Below, one piece after another: positions 51,365 through 63,860 of a stretch of 64,000 nt of DNA. A program made the translations under genes and the position numbers. The stretch spans positions 11,098,001 through 11,162,000 of the forward strand of contig OY783212.1 of the NCBI GenBank assembly GCA_963678705.1. Reading direction: 5' to 3'. The notes below the pieces were generated by a model. That model did no database searches, was not told the DNA's origin, and was given only the letters and a program-made list of their open reading frames with translations. The stretch is from Panorpa germanica (Eukaryota; Arthropoda; Insecta; Mecoptera; Panorpidae). Position 1 is the stretch's first letter. Each line of letters starts with the position of its first letter.

Positions 51365-51440
51365 CAAACACACATACACACATACATACTCGTATTATAT
51401 ATAAAACAACCCACGCCTTCCACACAAATACACACTCATG
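51365..51440. repeat. CA/CATA-rich simple repeat tract
   Basis: Imperfect ACAC and CATACA units (CACACATACACACATACATA, later CACACAAATACACACTC). Open frames in both directions here simply read the repeat. Confidence 0.7.
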
Positions 51441-54400
51441 ATGGTGGATAGAAGATGAGAAGGAACAAGGAACATTGCATCTTGGTTGAACTATTGCACC
51501 ACCAACAAGCAAAACCTAAGACATAGTAAGAATAAGGCATGCAAGAAGAGCAACCTGCAGCTGCACTGCGGCGAATTCATTTATAAGAGTATCATATTAC
51601 TTTAAGTGTTTTATTGAGCATTTTATAGAAGTGGTACAGGTGTGAGAGTGTTAGAACAGTTTCATAAGTTGGGTGGATAAGAAATGATTCATAAACTGAG
51701 ATGTAGAATATCTGCATATAAAGGATTTATACACATTGATTGTGATATTCATAAAGTCAATTGTGATGAGATTAGAATAGAAAATAGGAAGAAACTGGTT
51801 TACTTCTATGGACTTTTGAGTTTTAAATTTGATAAACACAGTCATTTTATCTATACTGTAAAAGCATCGATATTTTAAGGTTAACTCCATTTTTTGCGTT
51901 TATATCTTCAGCCATTTTACAGTTGCAATAGAGTGTTTGGTAGACTCTACCACCCAAGAATGGGAACTCTTATTTCTAATCATAAAATTTGAATACAGAA
52001 ACTAACTAACTACAAATTTACTAACAACAAATCTATTTTTAACAATTAAAGCTATGTTTTTCCCATTAATTGTTCCCTAGTTGGTAACTCTAAACCGAAA
52101 TTAAATTACCTATGCAAGGTCATTTAGAACTTTGTCAACCCCGCAACTACCCGCAAAACATATTATATGTAAAATGATACGACAAGGTAATTTTAATAAT
52201 AAATTCAGTTGAAACATCTTCTGTTTGATGAAAGTTACTTCAATAGATTCGTTCAAACAAAGTTGGTGCAGCACAAAGTTCTAAAACGTTGTGCAATTTG
52301 TAGCAAGATATTATTTGAGATGTCAAGACAATATAGAATGAACAGAGAAGTATTGTGGACTGCAGTAAAATAAAAAATAATTTAATTAGGTTAGAAAATC
52401 AATTCTTAATTTATTTTAACTTCTACTTTCTTTAACCTATATGGAAAATGAATCTCATAATTAGCCTGCAGCAAGTTATCAAGTTTGAAACTGCATTACG
52501 TTAAAATTCTCTATATAATAGATAGAAAATGAACCTTGGAATTTTTGTATCAATTATTATACTCTAAAATAATTTCAAATATGAGTAACTTATGGATTTA
52601 AAAAATTAGATTATTATTTTTAAAATCACTTAAAGACAAATTAAAACTGCTCAAAAATATTGGCATAATACCACCAATATGTAAAATTTGAGGCATTGAT
52701 TTAAGTTGCTCAGATTTATAAATAACTTTGATCACCGAAATACATACATTTGTTTATTTTTTGTCCTCTTCAATTTACTGAAAATTCTATATTAATTAAA
52801 GCTTAAAAGCAAATTAAATGAAAATAAAATCAATGTTTAACAATAAACTCAATAACTTAAAAACAACATCAAAACATAATTCTGTAGCATAAAATAAATT
52901 TATCGCGGGTAAACTAAAAAGAAAAGCTTCGAAACATATTACATCCGAGTTTAAATTAATAGAAAATATTCAACAATATCGAAACCGCAATAAAATATAA
53001 AACTAATACTAAAAAAAATAATTTATTTTTCAATTTCAATAGTTGTGACAATCTCAACATTTGCATAACACGAAGTACCCCATCCTTAAGCGCCCTATAA
53101 CAACCCCCCTCCCCACCACGTCAAAAACCACACGCCAACCATACTCCAACACTCCAGCGTGCTCCAATCCATAAGAGGAATATTTATTTGTATATGAACA
53201 TAAATACACATGTCCAATATAAAATATATATTGAAGCCAAACCCATTATTCTTGTTATCACGACAAAACACGGAAACGCATAAGAAAACATACAGATATA
53301 AAATAAAACCAAAAATAAAACAGTGAAATATACGTAGTCCAGGAAATGTATGACCTGTGTGTCAAACTCACTTTATTTGATTTTTACCATTTTTTTATAA
53401 TGATTTCATAAATTCTTAGTAGGTTCATAGACTTTTTTTATTTGAGAAGTTTGTTGTAAGACAGCATTATATAGTCACTTTAGTAGAGTATCTACAGTCT
53501 ATGCCAATAGCTCTTTGTCAACTCCAGTTATCCGATAGTGGAGCCCTTAGAAACCAAGAAATATAGGCTGGCTCTAGGATTTGAAACCAATTTCAATGTG
53601 TGGTATTAAAGCCAACGTTTTTATATAAAATAAAAAAATAGATGTTAAATTAGTTTGAGAATTGAAGCAATTATTATCAGTTATAAAATGTCTAATAATT
53701 GTAAATATTAAATAATGTTATTATTTTTTTACTCACAAAACACAAAACTTGTAAACTTCATGAATGTTTTATTAACGCAAGAAAACGTAAAGTTATGTCA
53801 AGAGATAACTTTTTTTGAGTAACTTCCATTATAGAAACATAACAAAATGTATGTAACTGGTAAACTTTTTTATGTTAAATAAATTTAAAACATGTATATA
53901 TAATTATGTTTAACAGGTACCTAATTCAGTATAGCTTCGATTTGGAAATGGCAATCCTTAGGTTGACTAGGCTGAAGCCTAAAAGAGGTGGTGTAAGAAC
54001 AAACAGCGAACTACCTATTAACTATTAAAGGTAACATATAGAATTTACCAAAATAATTCGTGAGATGAACACCCTTATAATAAAACTGTTTAAATAGTCG
54101 CAGTTTAATATTTATACGTAGTTCTACTGAACTATTATACAACATATACTCCGATGTACATGTGTATTGGTATCTGAATGTAGATATTGTATTCGTAGTT
54201 TTACATATTCTACACACGACAAACAATTATTTCCGTGAATTTTATTTATTTTTATAAACACTATCTAATAATACGAATGGTAAAAAAATAATTGGCTAAA
54301 AATAAAATCAAATCCCGTAATTTATTTTATTTGTGTAAATTGTAAATTCGATTCGATTCTATTCTATTCGATGTTCGTGAATAATTGGCATAGCGAACGT

Positions 54401-57400
54401 TTGAGACTTGAATTTATTTTACGCCAGTTGGTGTGGCTGGATGGCTTTAGCCTGACTGTTTTATTAATTGATGCTATTATATCACTAATTAATGTCTGAA
54501 CGAATTAATGAATTAAATTAGACATTATACACAAAGCACGAATATATATTTAGGTTGTAATTCAATTAAATTTATATGGAAATAGGGATTTATAGAATGT
54601 AATAATTTAGCATGTACAAGTATGTTAATAAAATTAACCACTTTACGAAACATGATAAATGACTGGCTGGCTGATGATTTGCAACTGATCATATTAATAA
54701 TAATGGAAATACATGTGATTAGTAATCTACTCTTCTACGTAAATTACTCTTTAGTTAGTGAGATCTTTGTAATTTCTTCTATGTTTGTTTAAGGCTTTAT
54801 TAGAAGTAGGTAATATTTCCAGGTAAGAATTAAAAAATTCAGAGAGTAGGTAGAAAATGAGATTGTAATGGTTAATGTCTATCGGATATATTTGGTTCAT
54901 GATAATTGCTTAGGATTAGGATTTATAGTGATCAATGTTAAGTGTTTCCAATATGGTATAAAAGTTTAAAGATCCTACCACCGTTCTCTCTTGTAAGTTT
55001 GTCTGTCATAGAGTAAAAACCACGGTTTTGTGGCTATAGAATATTATAATTTAATACTTACACTTTGAATTAGTAAAATAATTTATAACAATATATAATT
55101 TTGCATAAAAAAGTAAATCATTAGCAAAGATAACTTTTTATGTAATCTTACATTATTTTTACTACACTACATGTAACTGTAATGATTAGTGGATTGAATT
55201 TTATATGACTGAATAATAATAAAGTGTATACCTATAGTTTACACACATATAGCAGGGCACACAAATTCTAAGAAGCAACAATATTCCTGAATTATAAATT
55301 AATGAAACATATTATAATTCAAGAATATATAATGAATAGTCGGCCTCCGAATTTAATAAATATATTAGTGCGAACAAACCACAGAGGGATATTTATTAAA
55401 TATTTAAATATAACTCAGATGCAAGATTGAGTTGAAACGTGTGTATTATGGTTGGCAATCTTCTCCGCGCCATTTTGGCCTTTTGCCAGGAGTCGTTTTG
55501 TAAATGCATACGTATATACGTATATAATACAATATAATATATATACAAATAACAGCATATAACATACAACACATACAATATTGTTTTGCAAGAGTATTTC
55601 CATACAATTATCTTATACGTATATAGTCGTATATGGCGATGTACTCGTATCTTATGGCGTACTTTATGTATATGTACATACAACTGGGTGGAAAAGGTTA
55701 AAATAACAGCAGCGTTACTACTTAGTGTTTAAATAGACCGTAACACAACTTACATACCCCTCCCCAACCCTCCTCCATCACCCCTTATGCGCTATATGAT
55801 AAAGGTAATAACAAAAGACTAAATAAAAATATAAGTTCAAAGAATAGGTCATAAAATGAACATAACATGTTGTTTTTAAGTCTTGAGAGATTCCAAGGAA
55901 TTAATACCATGTTGAATCAAGTACGGAATACTAATTCTTGTCCACTTATTCATTTATTTATAAATGAAGAAGAGTTTAACCGAGAATATTACCTTGAGGA
56001 CAGCGTGCATGTAATATTAATTAAACATAAAATAAGTGACTAAGAAATAAATTCAAGTTGAGAAAATGAAAGAATGAAATATGTAATGATGTAGAGGGAA
56101 TTAGGTGAGATGAGTACAGCAGCGAAAAGAGAAAGAAAAACCAAAGAGAAGAGAGACATGGAAGAGAAAACGAAAGAGAACAAATAAAGTGGAAAGGATT
56201 AACTATTTTACAAAATACTATTTCAGTACTATGACTATTTATATTGAAACCACTTCCATACATATATAATCGTTAAAAGGGTCTAAAAAAGATGTGGATT
56301 TTAGTGCAATTTTTAAAATGATTTTTTGAAACCAATACATATTATTCACAACATCAAAATTAACGGGTTATTTTAGGATAATCTAGCGTTTATTTATAAC
56401 ATAAGCCTATTCTTACATATTAATAATCAATTGCATTAATTCTTGTAATAGTGATTAGTGATTACGCAATTGCATCTGTATGATTGCTGAAATATTTAGT
56501 TCACTACAAGAACAAATATTTAGAACATGACTGGTGAGACCAAGTGCTAAATATTTGAAATTGTAACTTGAAATAATTCACTTTGTTAAAATAACTTGAA
56601 ATAAAACTAATTAACTATCTAGGCAATTAACATAGCGATTCATGTTTCTTTTTTAAAGTGAATAAGAATTAAAAATAAATAAATAAGAAAAATAGGTCAA
56701 AGTAACAAGTAACAAGTGACTTTTGTTATGTTAGTTAAACCCTAAATACACGTAACTGTTCAGAGGAATATTATTACATATTTTAAAATGATTTAACCGC
56801 CGAATGCACTACCATATCTAGAAACATCTGAAGTAATAATCTTCACAATGTAATGCAACCGGATCCATTTTACTTTGTAAAAGTAATGATACGCGGCAGT
56901 AATCAAAATATCCATAGATTGTAAGTGACAAATACGACAAATAACTGACTCCTTATTGTCTTCAGAAACAACAGAATCAGTATAATGCAAAATGACGATT
57001 GCATACGCGTGAACACATACAAAAACACACACACACGAGTCCTGCAGTTGAGTAATGCAGGCAGGTTGGAATGTATATCATCAGATTTATATGAAGAGCG
57101 ATGAGTACCAGTCAGTATTTGTATTTTACCTAGTCATTGTGTTAAATGTCGAACCACGGGAGATTAATCAAACTACAGCATCATCGTTCATTCTCATCAA
57201 CATCCTCCTTATTCTGCACTCCTTTTCCTTTTATAATCAGAAATATTTATCATTGAAGCTGCATGTAAGGGGAAGAACAATGCAAACTAATTCTTTTGAA
57301 ATTAAAGAACTTTAGGAAGGATAATAATTAATATTTAGTTTTAGAAATAAAAAATTAAATATTACTTTAAGAATTAATTATTAGATTTAATTCAAAATAA

Positions 57401-57620
57401 TTTCTATAATCACTTTTTCTTGGGTCTCCAATTTTACAATATCATAAGAAATTATTATATTGGAGAATTCTTTCTAGTAATTCCTAAGGATAGATTGTTG
57501 TCACGCCTTCTAACACTACTTATAATATATACTTTACATATAACAAGAAACTTAAGAGTGTCTATTTATGATCTTATATATTTATATATATAAGGTCTAT
57601 ATATCGGTATATATATAATG

Positions 57621-57627
<7 letters not shown>

Positions 57628-57687
<60 letters not shown>
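57628..57687. repeat. (AT)30 microsatellite
   Basis: A pure alternating AT run of 60 bases, preceded by about 90 bases of imperfect TATATA sequence from 57575. Such runs are prone to length change and to cruciform or slipped structures. Confidence 0.98.
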
Positions 57688-57691
<4 letters not shown>

Positions 57692-60661
57692 AATGAAATA
57701 ACCGAATACCGTTTATTATACTGTAATCATAAGTTATAATCAATTTTCGTGGCTAAAATAGATCTCACGGTACACACGGACTCATTATAAAACGACACTT
57801 GAAAATGGAAGAGGTGGTGGGTGGTATGGCACTTCACACAGAGATAGAAACACAGTTCACAATCGTGAAGAAGCTTAACCTGCCCAACACTAACATCAAC
57901 CCAGAGACGCAACTTGAACCAGCAACAACCAAAACCAGAACCCAGGTTTAAATACAATTTCAGTTGTACACTATATAGACATTATACACAAGGCATCAGG
58001 GCTTTGTAAACTTTTAAAATATAATCTGCAACAATTATTTTCAATATTCTGTTCATCATCTTTTCATATTTTATAGTCAATTAATTTGAATATTTTTGGA
58101 AACGTCGATAATAATATTGTACTCTTTTTTAGTAAAATATAATAAGTATTTCAACTGTGTGGTAACTTTAGCTTTAGATAAAGAAAATTTTTGTATTCTA
58201 ACCTAAAATTCGAATTGATGATTGATATTACTATCATTAACTTATAAACTCCTGTGCAAAACATTGTTTGACATTTATAATACTGTTAAATATCGAATTT
58301 GTTTAACCAGGTACATAAAGCACCACAATCAGTTATATTTTATTTAAAATATAAGTATAAAATATGAATCAGCACAAAGCTTTTGGCTTCTTTGTTACGA
58401 AATATGCTGCATATCCCTTTGTACACCAAATCATAAATACTTGTTGAAAATTTGATTAATTGGGATATAACGACTTGTGACTTTTATGACTAATTTCAGA
58501 CGTAAAGTAGTATACCTAATAGTGACTTATTCAACTGACTATTTGAGAAAGCATCGGGTTATTTGCGTTATAGTTCGAGTTTAAATTCTATTGTTCCAAT
58601 GATACTAAAAACTCTATCAAATCAGAATTTTCATTTTAGTATTCAATCGTGTAACAATATTTAAATATTTATGATAAAATACGCAAGATCCCAATATACA
58701 TTTATTTATTAGATTAATCAAAAGTAAAATACTATTTAAATTATCCCGCTACGTGATGTTTTCCATCCCTGGTGTACAGGAGAATACGCAACAGAATTTA
58801 AGAAGATGTTTTTGAAAGTAATCAGCTACGGCAACAAATCGTCACGATTTCTATTATATTAAATATACACAAATGTTGTTTTTATAATTAAACTTGATGA
58901 GATTTTATAATTCTTCTTCTTCTGACTAATGTAAAATGACAATGAGATTAAATTTCCCACACCCACACAAACACAAACAAACGTATAAACACTTTACTTT
59001 TATTTTACGTTTGTTTACATTTGTAGCCTGGAACAACACTTATATTACAATTAATGGGAACATCACAGGAAGACGGGATTCTAACGACGGGATAAATCGC
59101 AGATTTAAGTTTATTCTCGAAATAAATTTACTTTTTCAGATTTACGACAGTAGTAAGTGATGAAGACTCCGAAGGGTCCTTTGTGTTTTATTAAATCACA
59201 GCATTCTCAAATAGTTTTCATAAAATTGTTTCTCAAATAGAAGGGTTTTAAATATAGATCATACTAGTGCGAGTTATAGAACATAACCTAAAAATCAATT
59301 CCATTAGTTTTATAATTATTGTTGTAAAATTAATTGTTAAAATAACTAACACGAAAGTTATATTATTTCGAAACAAAAACAATGCTGTACTTAATATATT
59401 AATATATATTGATAGTGCGCCACTATTAAATCTAAATATTGAACTTCATTTTTAAATATATTGGGTTTCGAAGGTTTAATGGGCCAGTAAAAAAATTTCT
59501 TAATTTACAAAAATAAAAATTAAAAATCATTATTTTCTAATTATATTTCAGATTCTATTTTAATCTCCCCATCAAGTGGGTGTTCAGAATCGTATACCTA
59601 TTTACGTCACTGCCCATTTGCCTTTACTTAACTGTTAAAATATTATGTATATTTAATTTAAAAATACTAATACATACAAAAATTTATTTTTCATAAATCC
59701 ATTTAATCGTCATAAATATTCCTAAATTATTCGATTTTTTTACGTAAATGTTCACCATTATTTGAAACAATATTTACGTGTTATAATACAAAGTATTGTG
59801 CGTGTGCAATTAATATTAGCAAGCTAATAAAAAACCGGAAGAAACAACACCCTAAATAATCATAACACAAAATAATGTGCTACATTATGTCAAATGTTTG
59901 CATTTACACCTTATCTAACCTGTATTATAGCATAATAATGTCAACCAAGTTTGTAAGGAAACTAAATTAATATTATATCCACACAATTATGTCCAACACC
60001 TAACTTAATTATGTCGTTTATGTCCCAATGTTATATTGTTAATTATTTCACATTGTATAGCAGTAGTCTCTCAGTAGGCAAGCAACGACCAGTTTATACT
60101 GTGTTTATGGTAGTTGTATGATTATGTATCACCTTGCAGCTCCGTTGATTGTTGTCTGATATGTTGAATGGTTAAATCAAGGAGGTAAAACAACCCAATG
60201 GGAAGGAAAAGATACCTCTAAGCAAAACATCAAAGGGTTCACAACTCATACATTTAATTTAATGAATTTTAGTGCGTAGATAAAGAGAAGGGAAAGTGAG
60301 TTATTTTAAATAAATATAATGCTATTTTAAGGATAGTTACCCTTTAATAATTATAATAAATCTGTATAATAGGTAAGCATAATTCTATAACTCAGTAGGT
60401 AGCAAAATTAGAAAACCATGTGAACTCACAATTTAGAAAAGTTTGAATTCGAATTGAAAACTGAAGGGGAGAGATCAAAGGAATTGGAAACAAAGAATAT
60501 GATTGTAATTAATTTTGAAAGTGTAATTTAATCCGACCCTGTAGTATTTAAATTATAGAGTAGGGTCTACTGTATTATGTAGAAAATAAAATAGAAGAGA
60601 AGTTGATTTGACATTTACAGCCCAGGTAGCTTGTAGTAAGCTAGCAAATATCATTGTAATA

Positions 60662-61033
60662 CCGGTTTCACACCAGAGAGACAGTTTTGAAAACAGTTTT
60701 GTTGTCAAAAAACAATACAAAAACATGTTTCAAACAAAAAACTGAACAGACTGGTTTTGTTGGTGTTTTTCTGAGTGTGTCGCATAAAAATTATAACATG
60801 ATAAGCGCAAATGTTCACAAAAAACAAAACTGCGTGTTCAAACCAAGCAGACTAAAAATAAACAACAAACGTGTTTTTCTTTGATCTTACAGACTCCAGA
60901 TGGGAATGTGTTTTGTTTACTAAAACAGTTTTTAAAGACAAAAATATTTAAGAACTCTCTTTTGTGTTTTTGTTCAAGAAAAACAGTTTTTGTTCGTGTT
61001 TTATTAAACTGTCCCTCTGGTGTGAGAAACCGG
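60662..61033. mobile_element. MITE of about 372 bases with imperfect terminal inverted repeats
   Basis: The left end reads CCGGTTTCACACCAGAGAGA and the right end, reverse-complemented, CCGGTTTCTCACACCAGAGG. The match extends about 28 bases to ACAGTTT. The interior is full of short AAACAGTTTT/CAAAAACAG-type repeats in both orientations and has no coding region. Target duplication is unclear (left flank GTAATA, right flank CATAAG). Confidence 0.77.
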
Positions 61034-61531
61034 CATAAGACAACTTCTATATGACCAGTAGAAAGCTGATTCTAAACATCAAAAAAATGTTTTTAATGAT
61101 AAAAGCAAATAAATGGTCGCCAGTGTAAGTGGCACAATATATAAGTATTTAATTTAAGTATTTAAGTTCATAACATTTCCGTTTAAGTCAATTAAAGCCG
61201 ACGGAGTGTTCTTGTTAATATATATAATTAAATTGTTACTGATTTCAATAGGAGAATTTCATAACAGTACACTGAATGTTTTTGTTTACATAATCCTAAT
61301 TAGACCCTACGTGATGTGATGATACGGGTGGTAGTGGTGTGAGAGGGGGAGTACGGGTACCCATGTATCGACAGACTAGATTCCAATGTAAGTATAACTA
61401 CAGCTAAACAAATGGATGATGAACGTATAGAAGAGATACAGAATACAGAATCCTTGGTACGAGTATAAACATAAAAGCTGATCCTACCATTCCGTACGCC
61501 ATCTATAGACTAGTGATGTAATGAACATTCA

Positions 61532-61553
61532 ATACAGTACTCGAGTACTGTAT
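61532..61553. other. 22-base perfect palindrome
   Basis: The core ACAGTACTCGAGTACTGT is extended by two bases on each side and reads identically on both strands, with no spacer. The next 60 bases are rich in TACTGTATAC/ACACTATACACTG variants of the same half-site. Confidence 0.8.
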
Positions 61554-62141
61554 ACACTATACACTGTACACTATACTGTGTTGTATGTACTGTATACAAG
61601 CGACCCGTAATGACAGCAATAGCTAATGAGTTCTCGTCATAAACTGTCACGAGACAATAAGAGGTATCTACTATAGTTTAAAGTCTTTGTCACTAACAAC
61701 TAGCTAGTACACTCACTGTGCCTAGCTAACGTGTACAAAATACGACTGCAGAGGTAAAGATACACAACGAATATTGTGATTCAGAAATTGGAAACATATT
61801 GTAAGTGTGCTGCTCATAAAGTACATCATTCTTTCATATAGTGTAATAATGGACAATTTTAAAGACAGAAAATTCAGAAAAATGATAGAAAAAACCTCGA
61901 AATTAGTACTACAAGGTTCACACTTGTTTAAAATACAGGAAATATAAAAAACAGGCTTGGTTTACTATCAAAATTAAAAACTGAGAGAAATGTTCTACTG
62001 TATATTAATATTAACAAAAACAAATCTGCTTTTTGATTAGTTCTTGTGAAGCGCAATTAATTTTTAATTTTAAAGAGAAAATGGCTTTTCTGTCAAGATT
62101 TTCAGTTTTTATGAACTGAACCACTGAGAAAATGAACCACT

Positions 62142-62384
62142 GTGGTTCTATTTCTAAGTCTTGCGAACAATAATCGTGATCGAACAGATCTGATTTATAT
62201 GAGTGAAACATTTAACGAATCACTTTTGAAAGAGTATTCCTGAACTATAATAATAATTAATAATAAAATTCAGGAATAGTACTGGAATACTCTTTTAAAA
62301 GTAATTCGTAAAATGTTTCACTTATATAAATCATATCTGTTCGATTACGACCATTGTTCGCAAGACTCAGGAATAGTGCCCCAG
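62142..62384. mobile_element. Fold-back MITE with arms of about 110 bases
   Basis: The left arm (about 62142-62250) and right arm (about 62264-62384) are imperfect inverted copies over nearly their whole length. They share CTTGCGAACAAT, CGAACAGAT, TGATTTATAT and AGTGAAACATTT with scattered differences. They are separated by only a short AT-rich centre (AATAATAATTAATAATA). The intact end reads GGGGCACTATTCCTGAGTC. A single-arm copy exists at 46655-46776. Confidence 0.78.
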
Positions 62385-62679
62385 TTCATTTTTATTGAAA
62401 AATGTTTTATACCTCTGATGATCTATAGAGTACTAGTATGTAGTGATTGGATGCGGGTAAACGACTATCTAAAATCCGCGTTAGTAATTTGATCACTTGA
62501 AAATGATATTGCAACCGCAGAACAATCGCTGGCATTACCAGTTGTTCGAGAATCACATATAAAAAGTTCAATGATTTAATTGCATATCTGCAGTTCTTTA
62601 TCAACATAATACTTATAGCCTTATTTTGTACCTTTTCTCTGACGTAATGCGTCATGAATTGGATTTAGTGTGATAATAA

Positions 62680-62763
62680 TTTGTTTGTTAATATTGCAAA
62701 ATAGAATTGTAGAAAAAATAAAACTTACGGTTAAGCTTTTAATTGAAAATATTAACAAACAAA
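62680..62763. repeat. 16-base perfect inverted repeat
   Basis: TTTGTTTGTTAATATT at 62680-62695 and its exact complement at 62748-62763, with a 52-base AT-rich spacer. This may be the remains of another fold-back element; no target duplication was seen. Confidence 0.6.
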
Positions 62764-62816
62764 CGAATATCATTAACAAATAAATGAAATTTTAAACATT
62801 AGTCCAAATCATGACG

Positions 62817-62828
62817 TATGACGTCATA
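62817..62828. promoter_or_regulatory. Consensus CRE site TGACGTCA
   Basis: TATGACGTCATA is a 12-base palindrome holding the full cAMP-response element bound by CREB/ATF-type bZIP proteins. A further TGACG half-site lies at 62812. It is a perfect sequence match; function is inference. Confidence 0.35.
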
Positions 62829-63315
62829 GATAAAGTTAAGCTAACTTTTATATAGAAAAATGATACATCATGTGAATTTATAAAATTAAAAAGAAAAAAG
62901 TGAAAGAGTCTTACTACTTTATACATCGCTATAGCTACGGCAGTAAAGTAATTTTATAATTTAGTTTCTTAAGTATGCATACTCAAAATTTTCTAAAACC
63001 TAAAACTAAAACATATGCAGGATACGATGACGCATATCTCAATATCCTATACTATCTTGCAATCAAATAATAAAGGTTAAACTAAACCAATAACACGTGG
63101 AAATAATTTTTTCCTATAATCCTTATTTCATTTAAAGCATTTTAATATCGACATTTATCATATGTACGAGTATATTTATGTGAGTATATATGTATTATGT
63201 GTGTACATGTTATGTGTGTATGTGTGTTTCATTTTATTACAGTTTATGTAAATGCAGTGAAAATAAACCGGTTCTAAATATTTAGACACTCCATTAAGCA
63301 CGTGCAAGCCAATTC

Positions 63316-63342
63316 CATGCATTTTATGCATTTTATGCATTT
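63316..63342. repeat. (ATGCATTTT)n minisatellite
   Basis: Three tandem units of ATGCATTTT/ATGCATTTA. Each unit contains the palindrome ATGCAT. Confidence 0.85.
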
Positions 63343-63794
63343 AAGATTTTAAAACACCTGCAACATACCACCAGTTAGATTCACAGAGATTCCATGAAAC
63401 ACTAAAGTCTTTATATAACATTTGCATAAATTTCACACAAAAATAATAATAAAATGTGTTATTCATAAATACATAAGTTATTTTCTATTATTAATTTCAC
63501 TCATTTTACACGGAGGCTTTTGATATTAAACGTTGTGATATTAAACAAAGGTGTTTTATTACACGTTGAATGACCAAACGCATAACTTAGTTTTAGTTCA
63601 AGCACTAAACATATTTATTACCATTTTATAATAGATGTTCATTTATTTCGTAATTTACCCATTTATTACTTTTTATTTGAAAAATATTTATTTGCGTTTG
63701 TTATTGCATCAAATGAATTTTAAATGTTAAGTGTTATTTTAAGTGTTATTTAAAAAAAAAAATTAAGGTCACACAGGGGTGAGTATAAATGTCT

Positions 63795-63860
63795 AATACT
63801 TTTTCCGATGCTGAGTTCTATTCACCTATTATGTTGGCAATTTTTAGGGTGTCAAAGAAA
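63795..63860 (+). repeat. Dispersed repeat family A, copy 3 (partial)
   Basis: Shares TTTTTCCGATGCTGAGTTCT, then CACCTATTATGTTGGCAATT and GGTGTCA with the 46778 copy, in the same order. The first block (AACGT-GGCC) is absent. Confidence 0.5.

Larger units (their letters stand above)
48218..60661. other. Intronic AT-rich sequence with simple repeats
   Basis: Holds the GA, CA and AT repeats listed separately. C-rich, strand-skewed patches occur near 53090-53170 and 55750-55790. A stretch at 55480-55500 reads SWQKAKMARRR on the minus strand but does not match the expected Rbp6 exon. No gene is assigned. Confidence 0.55.

Noticed and set aside
51190..51512. Three overlapping frames on both strands
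   Set aside because: They read through a CA/CATA simple repeat and a local GC-rich patch; no domain or splice evidence.
55470..55510. Preceding Rbp6 exon suggested by SWQKAKMARRR
   Set aside because: The family reads GGLSWQTSP here. The residues before and after do not fit and there is no matching donor phase.
56021..56263. 80-codon minus-strand Ser/Leu/Phe-rich frame as a membrane protein
   Set aside because: The opposite strand is simply purine-rich (AAGAGAGAAAG), which yields Ser/Phe/Leu codons by composition.
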